DNA of 64,000 nucleotides from Adiantum capillus-veneris (lineage: Eukaryota > Streptophyta > Polypodiopsida > Polypodiales > Pteridaceae), in the NCBI GenBank assembly GCA_014529385.2, contig CM043954.1, positions 96,239,247-96,303,246 on the forward strand, written 5' to 3'. The notes under the pieces were generated by a model. The model was not told the origin of the DNA. It was given only the letters and a program-made list of their open reading frames with translations, and did no database searches. Made by a program: the position numbers and the translations under genes. Of this stretch, positions 34,085 to 46,109 are shown in pieces; the first letter of the stretch is position 1; each line of letters starts with the position of its first letter.

Positions 34085-37000
34085 ATGGCTGGATCACAGG
34101 ACACTGCTCTTTACAATATCAAGAAACTGGATGGAACCAATTTCCCATTGTGGAAGAAGCAGATTTGGCACGTGTTGGTACAAAAGAAGCAGATAAAACC
34201 TATAAAGCTCAAGGGGATAAAACCAGAAGATATGGACGAAGATGAATGGAGAAAAATGGATGAATTGGCACTTTCTACCATTATGCTGACTTTGGCAGAA
34301 AACTTTTACTTCAATGTAGCAGACGAGATGTCGGCTTATCAAGCATGGTTAAAGCTGAGTGATCTTTATGAGAAGCAGAGTGCAGCTTCACAGGTATACT
34401 GGCTTAAGAAGCTTGTTGACTTGAAGATGAAAGAAGGGACACCTATGTCCAATCATCTGAATGAATTCAACACAATCTACAGTCAGTTGTCAGCTCAAGG
34501 TGTCAAGTTTGATGAACCTGTTAGAGCTATGTTTCTGTTGATCACATTGCTGAAAAGTTGGGACACTTTTCGCACAGCTTTGAGTAATTCTGCACCTCCA
34601 TATGGTTTGAACATAGCAGGTGTAGAAGGAAGTCTGCTTACTGAAGAAACCAATAGAAAGACAATGGACAAAGGCAAAGGAACAGCCTTAGTTGTCAGGG
34701 GAAGGACCAAAGAAAAGTACAAAGGTGGAAAGAGCAATCAGTCTCGTAGCAAGTCCCGCAGTGCTAAAGGCAAGAGTGACATAGAATGCTACCATTGTGG
34801 CAAGAATGGTCACATGAAAAGAGACTGCAGAGAATGGAAAGCAGAAAAAGGCAAAGAGAAAGCTGAAGACCATGGTGAGAAGAACAAGTCCTCAGTGAAG
34901 ATTCAAGAAATAAATGTGACAAACACTGTTGCAGAGGATGACAGTCTAGTGTCAGGAGACATCTACTTCTTGAAGAATACAATGGACTCAACTCTTCTTA
35001 CAGCATCTGATGGAAATGCAATGAGTGACTGGATTATAGACTCAGGGGCATCACTTCATGTGTCTCCAAACAAGGAGTGGTTTACCTCTTATGTGACCAC
35101 TAAAGATCATGTTCGGCTAGGCAATGGGCAGACATGTGAGATCTTAGGTGTTGGAGATGTTCAATTGAAGTTTCAGAATGGCTCTTCTTTCACGTTGAAG
35201 AATGTGAGACATGTTCCCGCAATTACAAAGAGCTTGATCAAGACATGTTTACTTGATGATGCTGGCTACGTCACCACTTTTGGATAGAACATGTGGAAGA
35301 TATCCAAGGGTTCTATGACAGTAGCACATGGAGTAAAGTCTGGAGGACTTTACATGATTTATGTATCAAATGTCTCTAAAAATGTAATCAATGTAACCGA
35401 GCAGCCGAACGTTTCTTTGTGGCATAGCCGGTTAGGACATATGTCCAAGAAGGGAATGGAAATCTTGTCTCGTTCTGGTTATTTGCTTGGCTTGTCATTT
35501 AATGATTTTGAATTCTGTGAACATTGTCTGTATGGTAAGCAAACACAGCAGCCACATAAGCATAGAAGCAGTAGAAGAGATACACAGTTGGCACTTGTTC
35601 ATAGTGATATGTGTGGACCTATGCCTAACCTATCTCTAGGGGGAGCTTCTTACTTTATGACATTTATAGATGATTACTCGAGGAAAGTATGGGTTTACTT
35701 TCTCAAGCACAAGGATGAAGCGTTTAGTGTTTTCAAAACGTTTGTGACACTTGTGGAGAATCAGAGTGGCAAGAAGCTTAAATGCTTACGCACTGACAAT
35801 GGTGGAGAGTATGTTTCAAAGGCCTTTCAGGACTTTTGTGAGTCAAAAGGTATAAAACGTGAACTTACTGCTCCTTACAATCCTCCTCAAAATGGTGTTG
35901 CTGAGAGGATGAATAGGACCATACAAGAGAAGGTCAGAAGTATGTTGTCTAATGCACAACTGCCAAATGGGTTTTGGGCTGAAGCTGTATCAACAACTGT
36001 TCATCTTATAAATAGATCTCCTAGCAAGGTTTTGCAGAAGGATTCAGTGGCAGAGATGGTATGGTCAGGAAATGCCCTCATACAAGCATCTCAGAGTCTT
36101 TGGCTGTGAGGCATATACTCACGTTGCAAAGGAATTTAGGAACAAACTTGAGCCAAAGAGTAGAAAGTGCATCTTTCTAGGCTATGGTAATTCTGGTGAG
36201 ATGGGGTACAGACTTTGGGATCCCGAATCCAGAAAGGTTATCCGTAGCAATGATGTTCACTTTAATGAAGCCAAATATCATTCTAAACCAGAGAGGGTTG
36301 AGGAGATTAGAAGAGTTGTCTTCCAAGAAGATGGACCTGCACGTGCAAGACAAAATGTCAGGGCTCAAGAGGAGCAAGGACAGGATAGAGTGGAACCACA
36401 GGTTATGGCTGAGCCTGAGCCACCTATTGTGCGTAGATCTGGACGTATCACGCGACCTCCTGATAGGTTTGTTCCATCTATGAACTATGTCATGTTGACT
36501 GATTGCAATGAGCCTTCATGTTACAAGGAAGCAGTGCAAATGAAGGACTCTGCGAATTGGCAATTGGCCATGTAGTCAGAGATGACAGCTCTGCATAAAA
36601 ACTAGACATGGAAGTTAGTTAAATTACCACAGGGCAAAAAGGCTCTACCTTGTAAATGGGTTTACAGGTATAAGATCACCACTCATGATAGTCAGCCAAA
36701 GTACAAAGCAAGGCTTGTTGCCAAGGGCTTTAAGCAAGAACAAGGCATTGACTTTGATGAAGTCTTGTCTCCGGTGGTCAAGATGACTACATTGAGATGC
36801 TTTCTTGCATTGGTTACCATATTAGATTTGGTGTTGCACCAAATGGATGTCAAGACAGCGTTCTTGCATGGTAATTTAGATGTGGAAATTTACATGCAGC
36901 AGCCAGAAGGGTTTGTTGAGAAAGGCAAGGAAGATTGGGTATGCCAGTTGTTAAAGAGTCTTTATGGCTTAAAACAATCACCGAGGACATGGTACCATAA

Positions 37001-38070
37001 ATTCCACAAGTTTATGCTTTCTCAAGGCTACAAACATAGTGAGTTCGATCACTGTCTATATACAAAGAAGGCTAAGGATGGTAGTTGGCTGATCCTTATT
37101 TTGTATGTGGATGACATGTTGATTGCTGGCAAGCACTTGGAAGAAATTTCAGCTTTGAAGTCAAAGATGGCAAAATCGTTTGACATGAAAGACATGGGTG
37201 AGGCAAGTCATATACTTGGTATGCGCATTGAAAGAGACAGATCAAAGAAGTTGATTTGGTTATCTCAAACAGAGTATATTGACAAGGTTTTGCAACGTTT
37301 CAATATGGAGAAGGGAAAGGCATTGAGTGTTCCATTGCCACCATATGTGAAACTTAGCAAACAAGATTGTCCTGTGTCTGAGGAAGAACAGGCTGAAATG
37401 GATAAGATTCCATATGCGTCTGCAATGGGTAGTTTGATGTATGCAATGATTGCTACTTGCCCAGACATTGCATTTGCAATGGGAGTAGTAAGTCGATACA
37501 TGTCAAACCCAGGCAAGAAACATTGGGAGGCAGTGAAAGGAATATTGAGATACCTGAAAGCTACAAAGAGTATGCGCATATGCTATGGGAGTTAGGAGCT
37601 AAGTGTAAAGGGTTTTACAGACTCAGATTATGCAGGTGACTTAGACAACCGAAGGTCTACGTCAGGGTATGTCTTTACATTGGCTGGTGGAGCAGTATCA
37701 TGGCGTTCTAGATTACAAGATTGTGTTACTCAGTCTACTACAAAGGCTGAATATGTTGCAGCATCAGAGGCATGCAAAGAATCAATTTGGCTTAATCGAC
37801 TAGTAACAGATTTGGGAATCAAAGAAGAGATGCCTGTGTTATATTGTGATAGTCAAAGTGCTATACAATTGGCTTGCAATCCAGTTTATCACTCAAAGAC
37901 AAAGCATGTGGATGTGAAGTATCATTTCATCAGGGAAATGCTCGAAGATAAGCAACTTCAGCTTGTCAAAGTTCACACCACAGAAAATCCTGCTGATCTA
38001 CTTACAAAAGGACTTCCCTCATAGAGCTTTGTGCATTTTCGCAAGCAGTTAGGTGTAGGGTAGTACATCA
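34085..38070 (+). pseudogene. Copia2 gag-pol, inactivated
   Basis: True ATG at 34085 (MAGSQDTALYNIKKLDGTNF). UBN2-type gag, CCHC knuckle CYHCGKNGHMKRDC (from 34787), protease DSGAS (35039), pre-integrase and integrase (SDMCGP, DDYSRKVW, TDNGGEY, PYNPPQNGVAERMNR), RT with YVDD (37104-37115) and RNase H. Lesions: stops at 35285, 36573, about 36604, 37593 and 38022, and a short deletion near 36069 that shifts frame. Copia1 is intact at each of these places. Most stops are CAG to TAG or GAG to TAG changes. The frame would otherwise end at the equivalent of LGVG near 38058. Confidence 0.95.
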
Positions 38071-38116
38071 CTTCTCTACATCTCTTGTATATTAGCTTGT
38101 ATAGTAGCTTCTCTCA

Positions 38117-38146
38117 CACTTAAAGTACCACATTGGACTTTAAGTG
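38117..38146 (+). promoter_or_regulatory. Hairpin at the copia2 polypurine tract
   Basis: CACTTAAAGT (38117-38126) and ACTTTAAGTG (38137-38146), perfect 10-bp stem with a 10-base loop, same as in copia1. The polypurine tract is 38142-38152. Confidence 0.8.
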
Positions 38147-38152
38147 GGAGGT

Positions 38153-38344
38153 TGTTGGGATATAAATCCCAATGTGGTCGCCCAGGTAAGTGGGCGGGCC
38201 GCCAGGTATGTACACATATTCTTTTGTAAAAACCTAATAAGAACTCACTATGCTCTACACATTACAGTAGAGTGAGTTCACCATATCGTCGTGCTCTTCT
38301 TCTCGCACTCTCTCTCGCGTCGCACTTCCGCTCGTACTCCTTCA
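38153..38344 (+). repeat. Copia2 3' LTR
   Basis: 192 bp, TGTTGGGA to CTCCTTCA. Confidence 0.96.
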
Positions 38345-38349
38345 ATTAT
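38345..38349. repeat. Target-site duplication of copia2, right
   Basis: attat, directly after the terminal CA. Confidence 0.95.
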
Positions 38350-38843
38350 GTGAGGAGATATACTTCTTTCTCGTAACAATACTCCTTCTTCCTCTCAATC
38401 TACTCTCATACCCCGCTAGCTCTCACTATCTTTGAAGGTGTGTGAGGTCTTGGGTCCGAGATTGTGAGGGAATTGATGTTGTGTTTTATAAGTGTGAGCT
38501 TGGTGCCTGAAGCTTCCATCTTCATTGCACCACCAAGTTATTGAAGGAACACAAAGTATTGTATTGTAAAATGTCTCCCTTGATGGGGGAAACCTATAAT
38601 ACAAAGCCTTTTGGAGGGGGGACCCGCTCCATGTAAATCCGGTCCTCAACTGTTGTCAATAACCTTATTTCTCTCTCTTTTTGAAGTATTGTTCATGCCT
38701 ATCTAACTAGGTATTATGCTTTTTGTTGCTCTCTCCATCCAAGCACTCTCACTATGCTCATTAGGAATGTATTCTAATGAAATGCTCACTATGTCTATGT
38801 TATTTTCCGCTACACACAAGTTACTAGACCATTAAATTATACA
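38350..38843 (+). repeat. Element C 5' LTR, second part
   Basis: Resumes with gtgaggagatatac after the right copia2 duplication and runs to ATACA, matching about 45546-46038. Confidence 0.93.
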
Positions 38844-38844
38844 T

Positions 38845-38856
38845 TGGTATCAGAGC
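38845..38856 (+). promoter_or_regulatory. Element C primer-binding site
   Basis: TGGTATCAGAGC, one base after the LTR, complementary to the 3' end of initiator tRNA-Met. Unmutated. Confidence 0.93.
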
Positions 38857-39258
38857 ACAAGGTTTCTCTTTTCTTGCTCAAGAAGGGAGTTCCTCAAGCT
38901 AACTATAAATGGTTGGTATTATTAATCGCAATTGAGTAAGTAGAATAGGGATTTTTCAGCCTTGCAGTGCGCCTGCTTCGTGCAGATAATGGGGCATCAC
39001 AGACGAGAGCTATGGTCTTAATAGTGCAGTCCTACGGGGCTTGCCTATGGCTCAACCACTATCGAGCTATTAGAAGCTTTATAGGATCCGGTACCGTTTT
39101 GGTGTTGAAAGACCCTCTCTTCTATTCCTTGCAATTAATGATGTTTGAGCCACGGGTACGGGAGCTTGAGTGCTTTTCTAAAGGGTTAAGAGGAGTAGCA
39201 ACTAGGGCTTGAAGTGCCAAAGTACACCTACAAAATTTTACACCTAAAAGTTATTAGA

Positions 39259-40770
39259 ATGGCTAACAATAGTAAAGAGAGTGAAATTAATGTTGATAGA
39301 TTTAATTTTGCTAATGAACATGATACTAATGATGCCCCTATGCTTGTTAAATACCTTGTTTCTAGGCTTCAACAAGCCATGGGCAATCCATCCCTCCAAA
39401 GTGAAGTGCAACGACAGCTACGTGCTCATGGGATTCTCCAAACTCCTCACCAAGAAGAGAGAGTACCTAGGAAGCCTCCTTGTGAGAGTTCCAAAAGAGG
39501 CCTCTCTCCGATTCGGGAAGAAGAAGAGGATCCGTACGAAGGGCTCAAAAATCTACTACTTGACGATGCATCTCCTTCCCAAAGGAGAACTCAAGAGTCC
39601 CCACCCAAAGAACGAGAAAGAAGTGAGTCTCCTGCCACCTTGACGGAGATTGCTCCACAAAGACGGCGTGCAAAACACTCTCCAACATCCCCTAGACGGA
39701 GAAGACTATCGCACACTTTTCCACACCATAATTCAAAGAGGGGTGACAGAAAACAAGAGAAGAAAAAGGCGAGAAAGAGGTCACCCTCTTCTCCATCTTC
39801 TTCATCCTCTTCCTCTTATGAAGAAAGTGATGGTGCAAACAAGGAGGAACAAGGGAAGAAAAAGGCAAGAAAGAGGTCACCCTCTTCTCCATCCTCCTCA
39901 AATTCTTCCTCCTCTGAAGAAAGTGATGGTGCAACTTTCGAACCACCAAAAAGAAGAGGCCATAGGAAATCCTATGCTGCGTGGAAGAGGATGTCCTCAA
40001 GAAGTTCAAAGAGGGAAGAAAGAACATCTCTTTCCTTATCTACGTGGCACCTTTGGTGCTACAAACAAAGTCTTGGCCTTCATCCAACAATTCAAGGCAG
40101 CGTTTGGAGATGAGGGCTTTACGGAGTCCTCAAAGCTATGCCATGTAGCTATGCATTTTCAAAAGTCCGCTAGGCAATGGTGGTTTAGCCTACGGGCAAA
40201 TGGCGAATCTCCATGAACATGGAAAGCTTTAAGAGCTTCCATCATGAAGCAATTTTTGGCTACCGATGCCAAAGACAAAGTACTCACCAAATGGCAAAGC
40301 TTGAAGCTCTCTCCCTACGAATCTATTCACAAATATGTAGACAAGTTTTGGGACTTACATCTCAAAGCCACTGTCCTCAAAAAGATGGATTTTGGAGAGC
40401 AAAAACAACAATTTTGTGTGGGTCTAAATGAATGTATGGTGGAGTATGTCAACTCCCAAAGGCCACACACCAAATCTGCGGTCATACACCATACCATGGT
40501 GGCTTCATGAATCAATTTTCAACAAGGGGCTAAGAGAAATCTTAAGACTACGGAGAACAAGGACCGTAATAACGAGCCCAAGGGGAAGGACAATGTCCAA
40601 AAGTCTCCTAAAGGCAACGCCAACAACAACAAAGCTAAGGAGAAGGGAGTTTATAAAGGCAAAATAAACTCTCTCTTAAAGAGCTTGAGCGTTATCGTAA
40701 AGATAACCGCTGTCTCAAGTGCGGGGAACAAGGGCATGCCAATCGTGCTTGTCCCCACAAGAATACATGA
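39259..40770 (+). pseudogene. Element C gag, broken
   Basis: ATG 39259 starts an N-terminal region with a Ser/Arg/Lys-rich low-complexity part. That part carries a duplicated segment, KKARKRSPSSPSS (about 39760 and 39858). A frameshift near 40010-40030 moves into the capsid-like gag domain (FIQQFKAAFGDEG, ARQWWFSLRANGESP, then a stop at 40214, then TWKALRASIMKQFL and FWDLHLKATVLKKM). Another stop lies at 40508. A CCHC knuckle CLKCGEQGHANRAC is at 40711-40752. SR-like low complexity between N-terminus and capsid is uncommon in chromovirus gags and may be a lineage trait. Confidence 0.85.
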
Positions 40771-40819
40771 AATGAGCCTCCTAGAGCTACCTTGTCAAAA
40801 TTCAAGAAGAAAAATCTCA

Positions 40820-43800
40820 CCATAAAGGATCTCCTCGATGCCATGCTTGGGGATGGTAAGAGAACATGATGCTTTTATTCTCTTTGACCCTGGTTCTACC
40901 CACAATTTCATATCCACAGAGTTGGCCACCAAGCTAGGCATCAAGCCTATGAGATAGGAGATGTCCTACCCACTTTGGTGCTTTCAAGGGGCAAGAATCT
41001 TCAGTCACTCCCTTAATTGGGAAATTGAGGCTCCATGTACAAAGCTATGTGGACAAAGAGGACTTCTTTATCTCTCCTCTCAAGCATGAGGATGTAATCC
41101 TAGGGGCACCATGGATTGATCGCATGGTTGCCAATGTTAAATTCCCTGAAAGGCAAATCTACTTTAGGTTCAGGGAAAAAGATATGTACATAGATGTTAA
41201 GGCGTTGGTAACACCATACCCATTGTACGTACGCAATCTTTTAATAAGTCAACAAAGAGCTCTATTTCCATGTACATGATTTTTGTTAAAGATTCTCAAA
41301 ATGAACCTAATACTTTAGAAAAAGAAAATATACATAATCACAAGGAATTGAGTTATCCAATTTTCTCAAGGGATTTCAAGATGTTTTTATTGACGACATC
41401 CCTTGTGAATCACCTCCTAAACGAGGCAATGATGACCATGCAATTGAAATTCTTCCAGGAAGTTCACCGCCTAATAAACCTCCTTCTAGAGTTTCTCAAG
41501 CTCAACAAGAGAAGATTATGCGGCAAGTGCATGAGTTAGTTGAGAAGGGCATGGTTAGGCCTAGCTCATCTCCATTTTGTTCACCCGTGTTATTAGTGCA
41601 AAAGAAAGACGTCACATATCGTATGTGTGTCGATTATAGAGCACTAAATAGGATCACTATCAAGAATAGGTTTCCCGTTCCACGGGTAGAAGACCTATTT
41701 GATAAGCTACAAGGGTCGACCTACTTCAGTAGGACTGACCTAAAAAGTGGCTACCATCAAATAAGGATAGTTAATCAAGACATTGTAAAGACCGCATTTC
41801 GCACTACGTTTGGTCTTTACGAATACATTGTCATGCCTTTTGGCTTGACCAATGCACTAGCCACATTTAACCGCTTGATGGAGAAGCTATTCAGGCCTCA
41901 CCAAACCTTTAGTGAGTGTTCTTTGATGATATAATCATCTACTCTAATTCACTAGACAAACACAAGCAACACCTCCAGGTAATATTTCAAGTCTTACAAG
42001 AGAATAAAATTCATATTAATCAAAAGAAAAGTGAGTTCTTCTTACAAGATATTCAGTATTTAGGTCATATTATCTCTCAAGATGGCATCCAAATGGATCC
42101 ATCAAAGCTAGAGGTAATAAAAGGATGGCCTAATCCAAAGAATCTACATGAACTATAAAGATTTATAGGTATGTGTGCATACTATAGATGCTTCATAGAA
42201 AAGTCCTCACGAATTGTGGGACCATTACATGACCTAACAAAGAAAAACATTAGGTATACATGGTCTGCCAAGGAGAACAATGCTTTCGAAAAGCTTAAAG
42301 AAAATCTTATCTCTCAAGGTGTGCTTACACTACCGGACCTCTCAAAGCCATTTGAGGTCCAATGTGATGCTTGTGGTGATTGCCTTGGAGATGTTTTGCT
42401 CCAAGAAGGGCACGCCATAGCCTATGAAAGTCGAAGGCTCGACCTTGTTGGGCAAGCTCTAGGTATATATGAAAAGGAAATCCTCGCAATTCTACATGAC
42501 TTAGACTCGCGGAAGCACTATCTATTGGGGACTCCTTTCATTCTGCGGACGGATCACCAAAACCTTAAGTACTTCATGATGCAGACCAAGCTCTCTGACA
42601 AAAAAATGAGGCGTGCAAATTTCCTTTCACAATTTTATTTTTATATTGCTCACGTTGCTGGCAAGCATAATCAAGTGGGCGATGCACTCTCAAGACGACC
42701 GAGAGTGAATGTGGTTTCCATAGCAACTTACAATGATCTATCTTCTATGATAGATGCGTACCCTATTGATCCAGATTTTAGAGATGTGATTTTAGCCCTT
42801 GCACTAGGGAAGAAAGAGGAACCATTTACTTTACAAGATGGTTATCTTCTCTATGGCAATAGACTATGCGTTACTAGCTCACTATGTGAGAAAGTAATGT
42901 ATGAATCTCATGCTCCTCCTTATGCGGGGCATAGAGGAATTCAGTCTACCCTAAAAGGGATTGAAACATATTTCTATTGGCATGCCATGAAATCAAACAT
43001 ACAAGAGCATGTTTCTAAATGTGTGGTATGCCAAAAGACGAAGTTTGATAGAGGGAAGCAACCTGGATTGCTTCAACTTTTGCCAATCCCTAATTCACCA
43101 TGGGAGAGCATATCCATGGATTTTATCTTTGGATTGCCTAAGTCTATTCATGGGAATACGGGAATATGGACGATAGTAGACAGGTTCAGTAAACAAGCTC
43201 ATTTTATACCTGTCAAAAAGACTATCAAAGCCCATCAAATGGCAAGGAAGGGTCTCTTTGAGAATTTAGGGACAAGGCTAAATTTCTCTTTGGCCTATCA
43301 CCTGCAAACGGATGGCCAAAGTGAAATAGCTAACCTGACAATTCTTGATCTACTAAAAGCCTACGTAAAGGAAGTAGAGCAAAGGTCCCAATGGGAGAAG
43401 TACTTACCGTTAGTGAAGTATGCCGACAATAATATTGTACATACCTCCACGGGAAAAGCACCTTTTGAGGTAATTGAGGGAAGATCCAAAAGTCCCCTGC
43501 TACTTAAAGTACACGGGAAGATCTTCGATGCAGATGAGTATAGCCGAGACCTACAAGAATCTTTTCAAAAGTTTAAGGGTGCTATCTCTATCTCAAAACA
43601 AAGGCAAAAGGCTGCTGCTGATAAGCACATAAGAGCCCAAGCCTTTAAGGAAAATGATTGGGTCTTGCTTAAATTTCCCAAGGCTCGATTAAGGCACACG
43701 ACGGGCAAGAATCCTACGGACACCAAAAGTACTATGCTAAATTAGCAAAAAGGTGCTATGGTCCCTTCCAGATTCTTAGACCAATCAATGAGATGGCCTA

Positions 43801-44100
43801 CCAATTGAAGTTGCCCAGTCATTGGCTCATACACAATGCTTTCCATGTGAGCCTACTAAAGCCTCACAAAGGAGATCCACCTCAAGAACCAACTATTGAA
43901 GACGCACCGAAAATCGAGAACCAAGAAGAGGTGTTCCAACCCGAGTCCATTCTCCGACATGAAGACAAGGTATTGAGAGGCGGTAGATTATCCAATGGTA
44001 TCTTATTAAGTTTAAGAACTATCCTTTTGAAGATGCTAGATGGATGCAAGGCATACAATTAAAGGATAACCTAAAACTTGTCAATGCTTACAATGCTTCC
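40820..44100 (+). pseudogene. Element C pol with chromodomain, broken
   Basis: Protease FDPGSTHNFIS (catalytic Asp at 40886). RT from 41518: [41 protein letters not shown], then a frameshift and the catalytic box FFDD (41919-41930). RNase H follows (FEVQCDACGD, YEKEILAI, LRTDHQNLKYFM), then the integrase H2C2 finger (HAPPYAGHRG to CVVCQKTK, 42910-43040) and core SMDFIFGLPKS. Between KAHQ and KGLFENLG (about 43236) about 29 codons present in fragment D are missing, including the second catalytic Asp. The end has VSLLKPHKG and, one frame over, a chromodomain-like WYLIKFKNYPFEDARW (about 43995-44040). Stops lie near 42156 and 43743, and frameshifts near 41920 and 43980. Confidence 0.9.
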
Positions 44101-44740
44101 CTAGAGTAAGCAAATGTACACATGTTTAAAATGAACAAAGTTTTTGTCTTATAAGACTCTCTTTTTCTTTATTGTGCACAAATGTTAAGTAGTATGCATG
44201 CTTAGGATCAAGTTTGCGGAGACGACGTCTTCCAAACACCAAGTAGAGCTTGTCACTCTACCATGGAAGATTGATAGGACTAATGCGCAGACATGCTTGT
44301 GGAAGCTTAGGCTCTCAAGAGCCAAATGGATTAGTCATCCATTCTGGAACGATTTCGTAGGGTAAGATAGGGATCCTCTACCCGCTAGAAAAAGGACTAA
44401 TAAATTTTCTTTATCTTATCTACCCCATAGTCGAGGACGACTATGATTTCAAGAGAGACGTAATGTCATAATAATTAATATCTAATTCTCCTAAATGATT
44501 TTCTCATGTTAAACTGATCATTTATAATAGGGATAAAAAGCTAGAATATTGGTTAAGCTGGCAAACCGGTCACAGTCGGGATCCAAAGAAGGGAAAATAG
44601 GGATCCAAAGGGAAGAGCAATGTGCAAAAATGGGCTTCAAAGACCCTAAGGTTCAACCCATTAAGACTTCAAAAATGCTAAGGTTCCAAAATTCAAAGGT
44701 TATGTCCAATGGTCAAACTCTAGGTAAAATTGAATGCTTA

Positions 44741-46038
44741 TGTGAAGACCATAAAGTCTTCACTTATCCCTAGATAGGAGGGGGCGAGCCCAAATTGTAG
44801 GGGAGGAGAGAGAAACACACACACACACACACTCTAGCAGGCTCCCTTTACACAAAGGGAATAGGGGACACATGTCAGCTCCCTAGCCCAGTTGCCCCCA
44901 AGGTGCATTCAAATCCTATTGGATGTCCATAGAGGTGGACCAATGAGAAAAAGGTTAGAGTATATTTAGTTTAATTCATTTAAAAACTCTTGATAAAAGA
45001 ACCAAAAGAAATTAAGCTCTCTAGAAGACTATTGGACAGGTCTCCCAAGGGGTCCAATGAGCATTCAATAGCCTATTGGCTTGCCTGATTCCTATTGGCC
45101 AGAAGACTAAGGAGTCCAATGAGAGTTTAATTGCATTATTTAATTACCTAAATCTCTCACAAAAGGGGAAAGGGGGACACATATCACAAGGCTATCACTT
45201 ATGCTTCTTAATTATCATTGGCAAAGCTTTGCGGGGTCCGATGGGATGCCAACATGAGTAAAAATCAAGAGGGGTCGACCAAGAGAGAGGGGGGGCTGAT
45301 TTTGGCAAGGCATTATCACACACAAACACTCATGCAATCTCATGTGTGAAGCAAAGAAGAATCTCTCTCCTTCTCAAGCTTTAATGGAAAGCTCATCATC
45401 TACTCCAAGCTTGTGAGAAGGGAGGCCTACACCAACAACTCTTGGCTTTGTGATGCAAATCCAACCAAGAGCAAAGCTCCAATGCATGCTCATCTCCTCT
45501 ACCATGCTAATTACTAAGATATGCTAAGCTATTATGAGTGATTATGTGAGGAGATATACTTCTTTCTCGTAACAATACCCTTCTTCCTCTCAATCTACTC
45601 TCATACCCTGCTAGCTCTCACCATCTTTGAAGGTGTGTGAGGTCTTGGCTCTGAGACCGTGAGGGAACTGATGTTGTGTTTTATAAGTATGAGGTTGGTG
45701 CTTGAAGCTTCCATCTTCATTACACCAGCAAGTTATTGAAGGAACACAAAGTATTGTATTGTAAAATGTCTCCCTTGATGAGGGAAACCTATAATACAAA
45801 GCCTTTTGGAGGGGGGACCGGCTTCATGTAAATCCGGTCCTCAACTATTGTCAATAGCTTAATTTCTCTCTCTTTTTGAAGTATTGTTCATGCCTATCGA
45901 ACTAGGTGTTATGCTTTTTGTTGCTCTCTCCATCCAAGCACTCTCTCTATGCTCATTAGGAATGTATTCTAATGAAATGCTCACTATGTCTATGTCATTT
46001 TCCGCTACACACAAGTTACTAGACCATTAAATGATACA
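44741..46038 (+). repeat. Element C 3' LTR, intact, with the empty site for copia2
   Basis: About 1.30 kb. At about 45528-45552 it reads gagtgattatgtgaggag without insertion, so attat occurs once. Confidence 0.93.
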
Positions 46039-46109
46039 ACACTTATTCCATCTTTTCTCGATTCTTGGTCGCTCTCCATTTTTGTTGTTCACACCTCTTT
46101 CATGGTTCT

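Larger units (their letters stand above)
32805..38344 (+). mobile_element. Copia2: Ty1/copia retrotransposon inserted in the 5' LTR of element C
   Basis: 5540 bp, TG...CA, with 192-bp LTRs at 32805-32996 and 38153-38344 that differ at about five positions, mostly C/T or G/A. The duplication attat flanks it (32800-32804 and 38345-38349). It is the sister of copia1, with the same leader, coding order and terminal signals. Fewer LTR differences than copia1 suggest a somewhat later insertion. Confidence 0.97.
32010..46038 (+). mobile_element. Element C: Ty3/gypsy chromovirus, 5' LTR split by copia2
   Basis: 5' LTR 32010-32804 plus 38350-38843 (about 1.29 kb) and 3' LTR 44741-46038 (about 1.30 kb). 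Both start TGTGAAGACC and end ATACA. A tRNA-iMet primer site follows the 5' LTR, and the interior (38844-44740) encodes gag, protease, RT, RNase H, integrase and a chromodomain. No exact target-site duplication is seen. If the LTR is taken to begin two bases earlier (TATGTG), flanks acgct and acact differ at one base. All coding parts are broken, so it is no longer autonomous. Confidence 0.92.

Noticed and set aside
39650-40020. Long alternative frames over the element C gag N-terminus, both strands
   Set aside because: Composition (His/Pro/Leu or Phe/Leu runs) is that of shadows over the SR-rich segment. Only the part after about 40030 in the second plus frame is real gag.
32010-46038. A true target-site duplication for element C
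   Set aside because: The immediate flanks gctta and acact do not match. Only by shifting the LTR start two bases are acgct and acact obtained with one mismatch, so I do not claim it.
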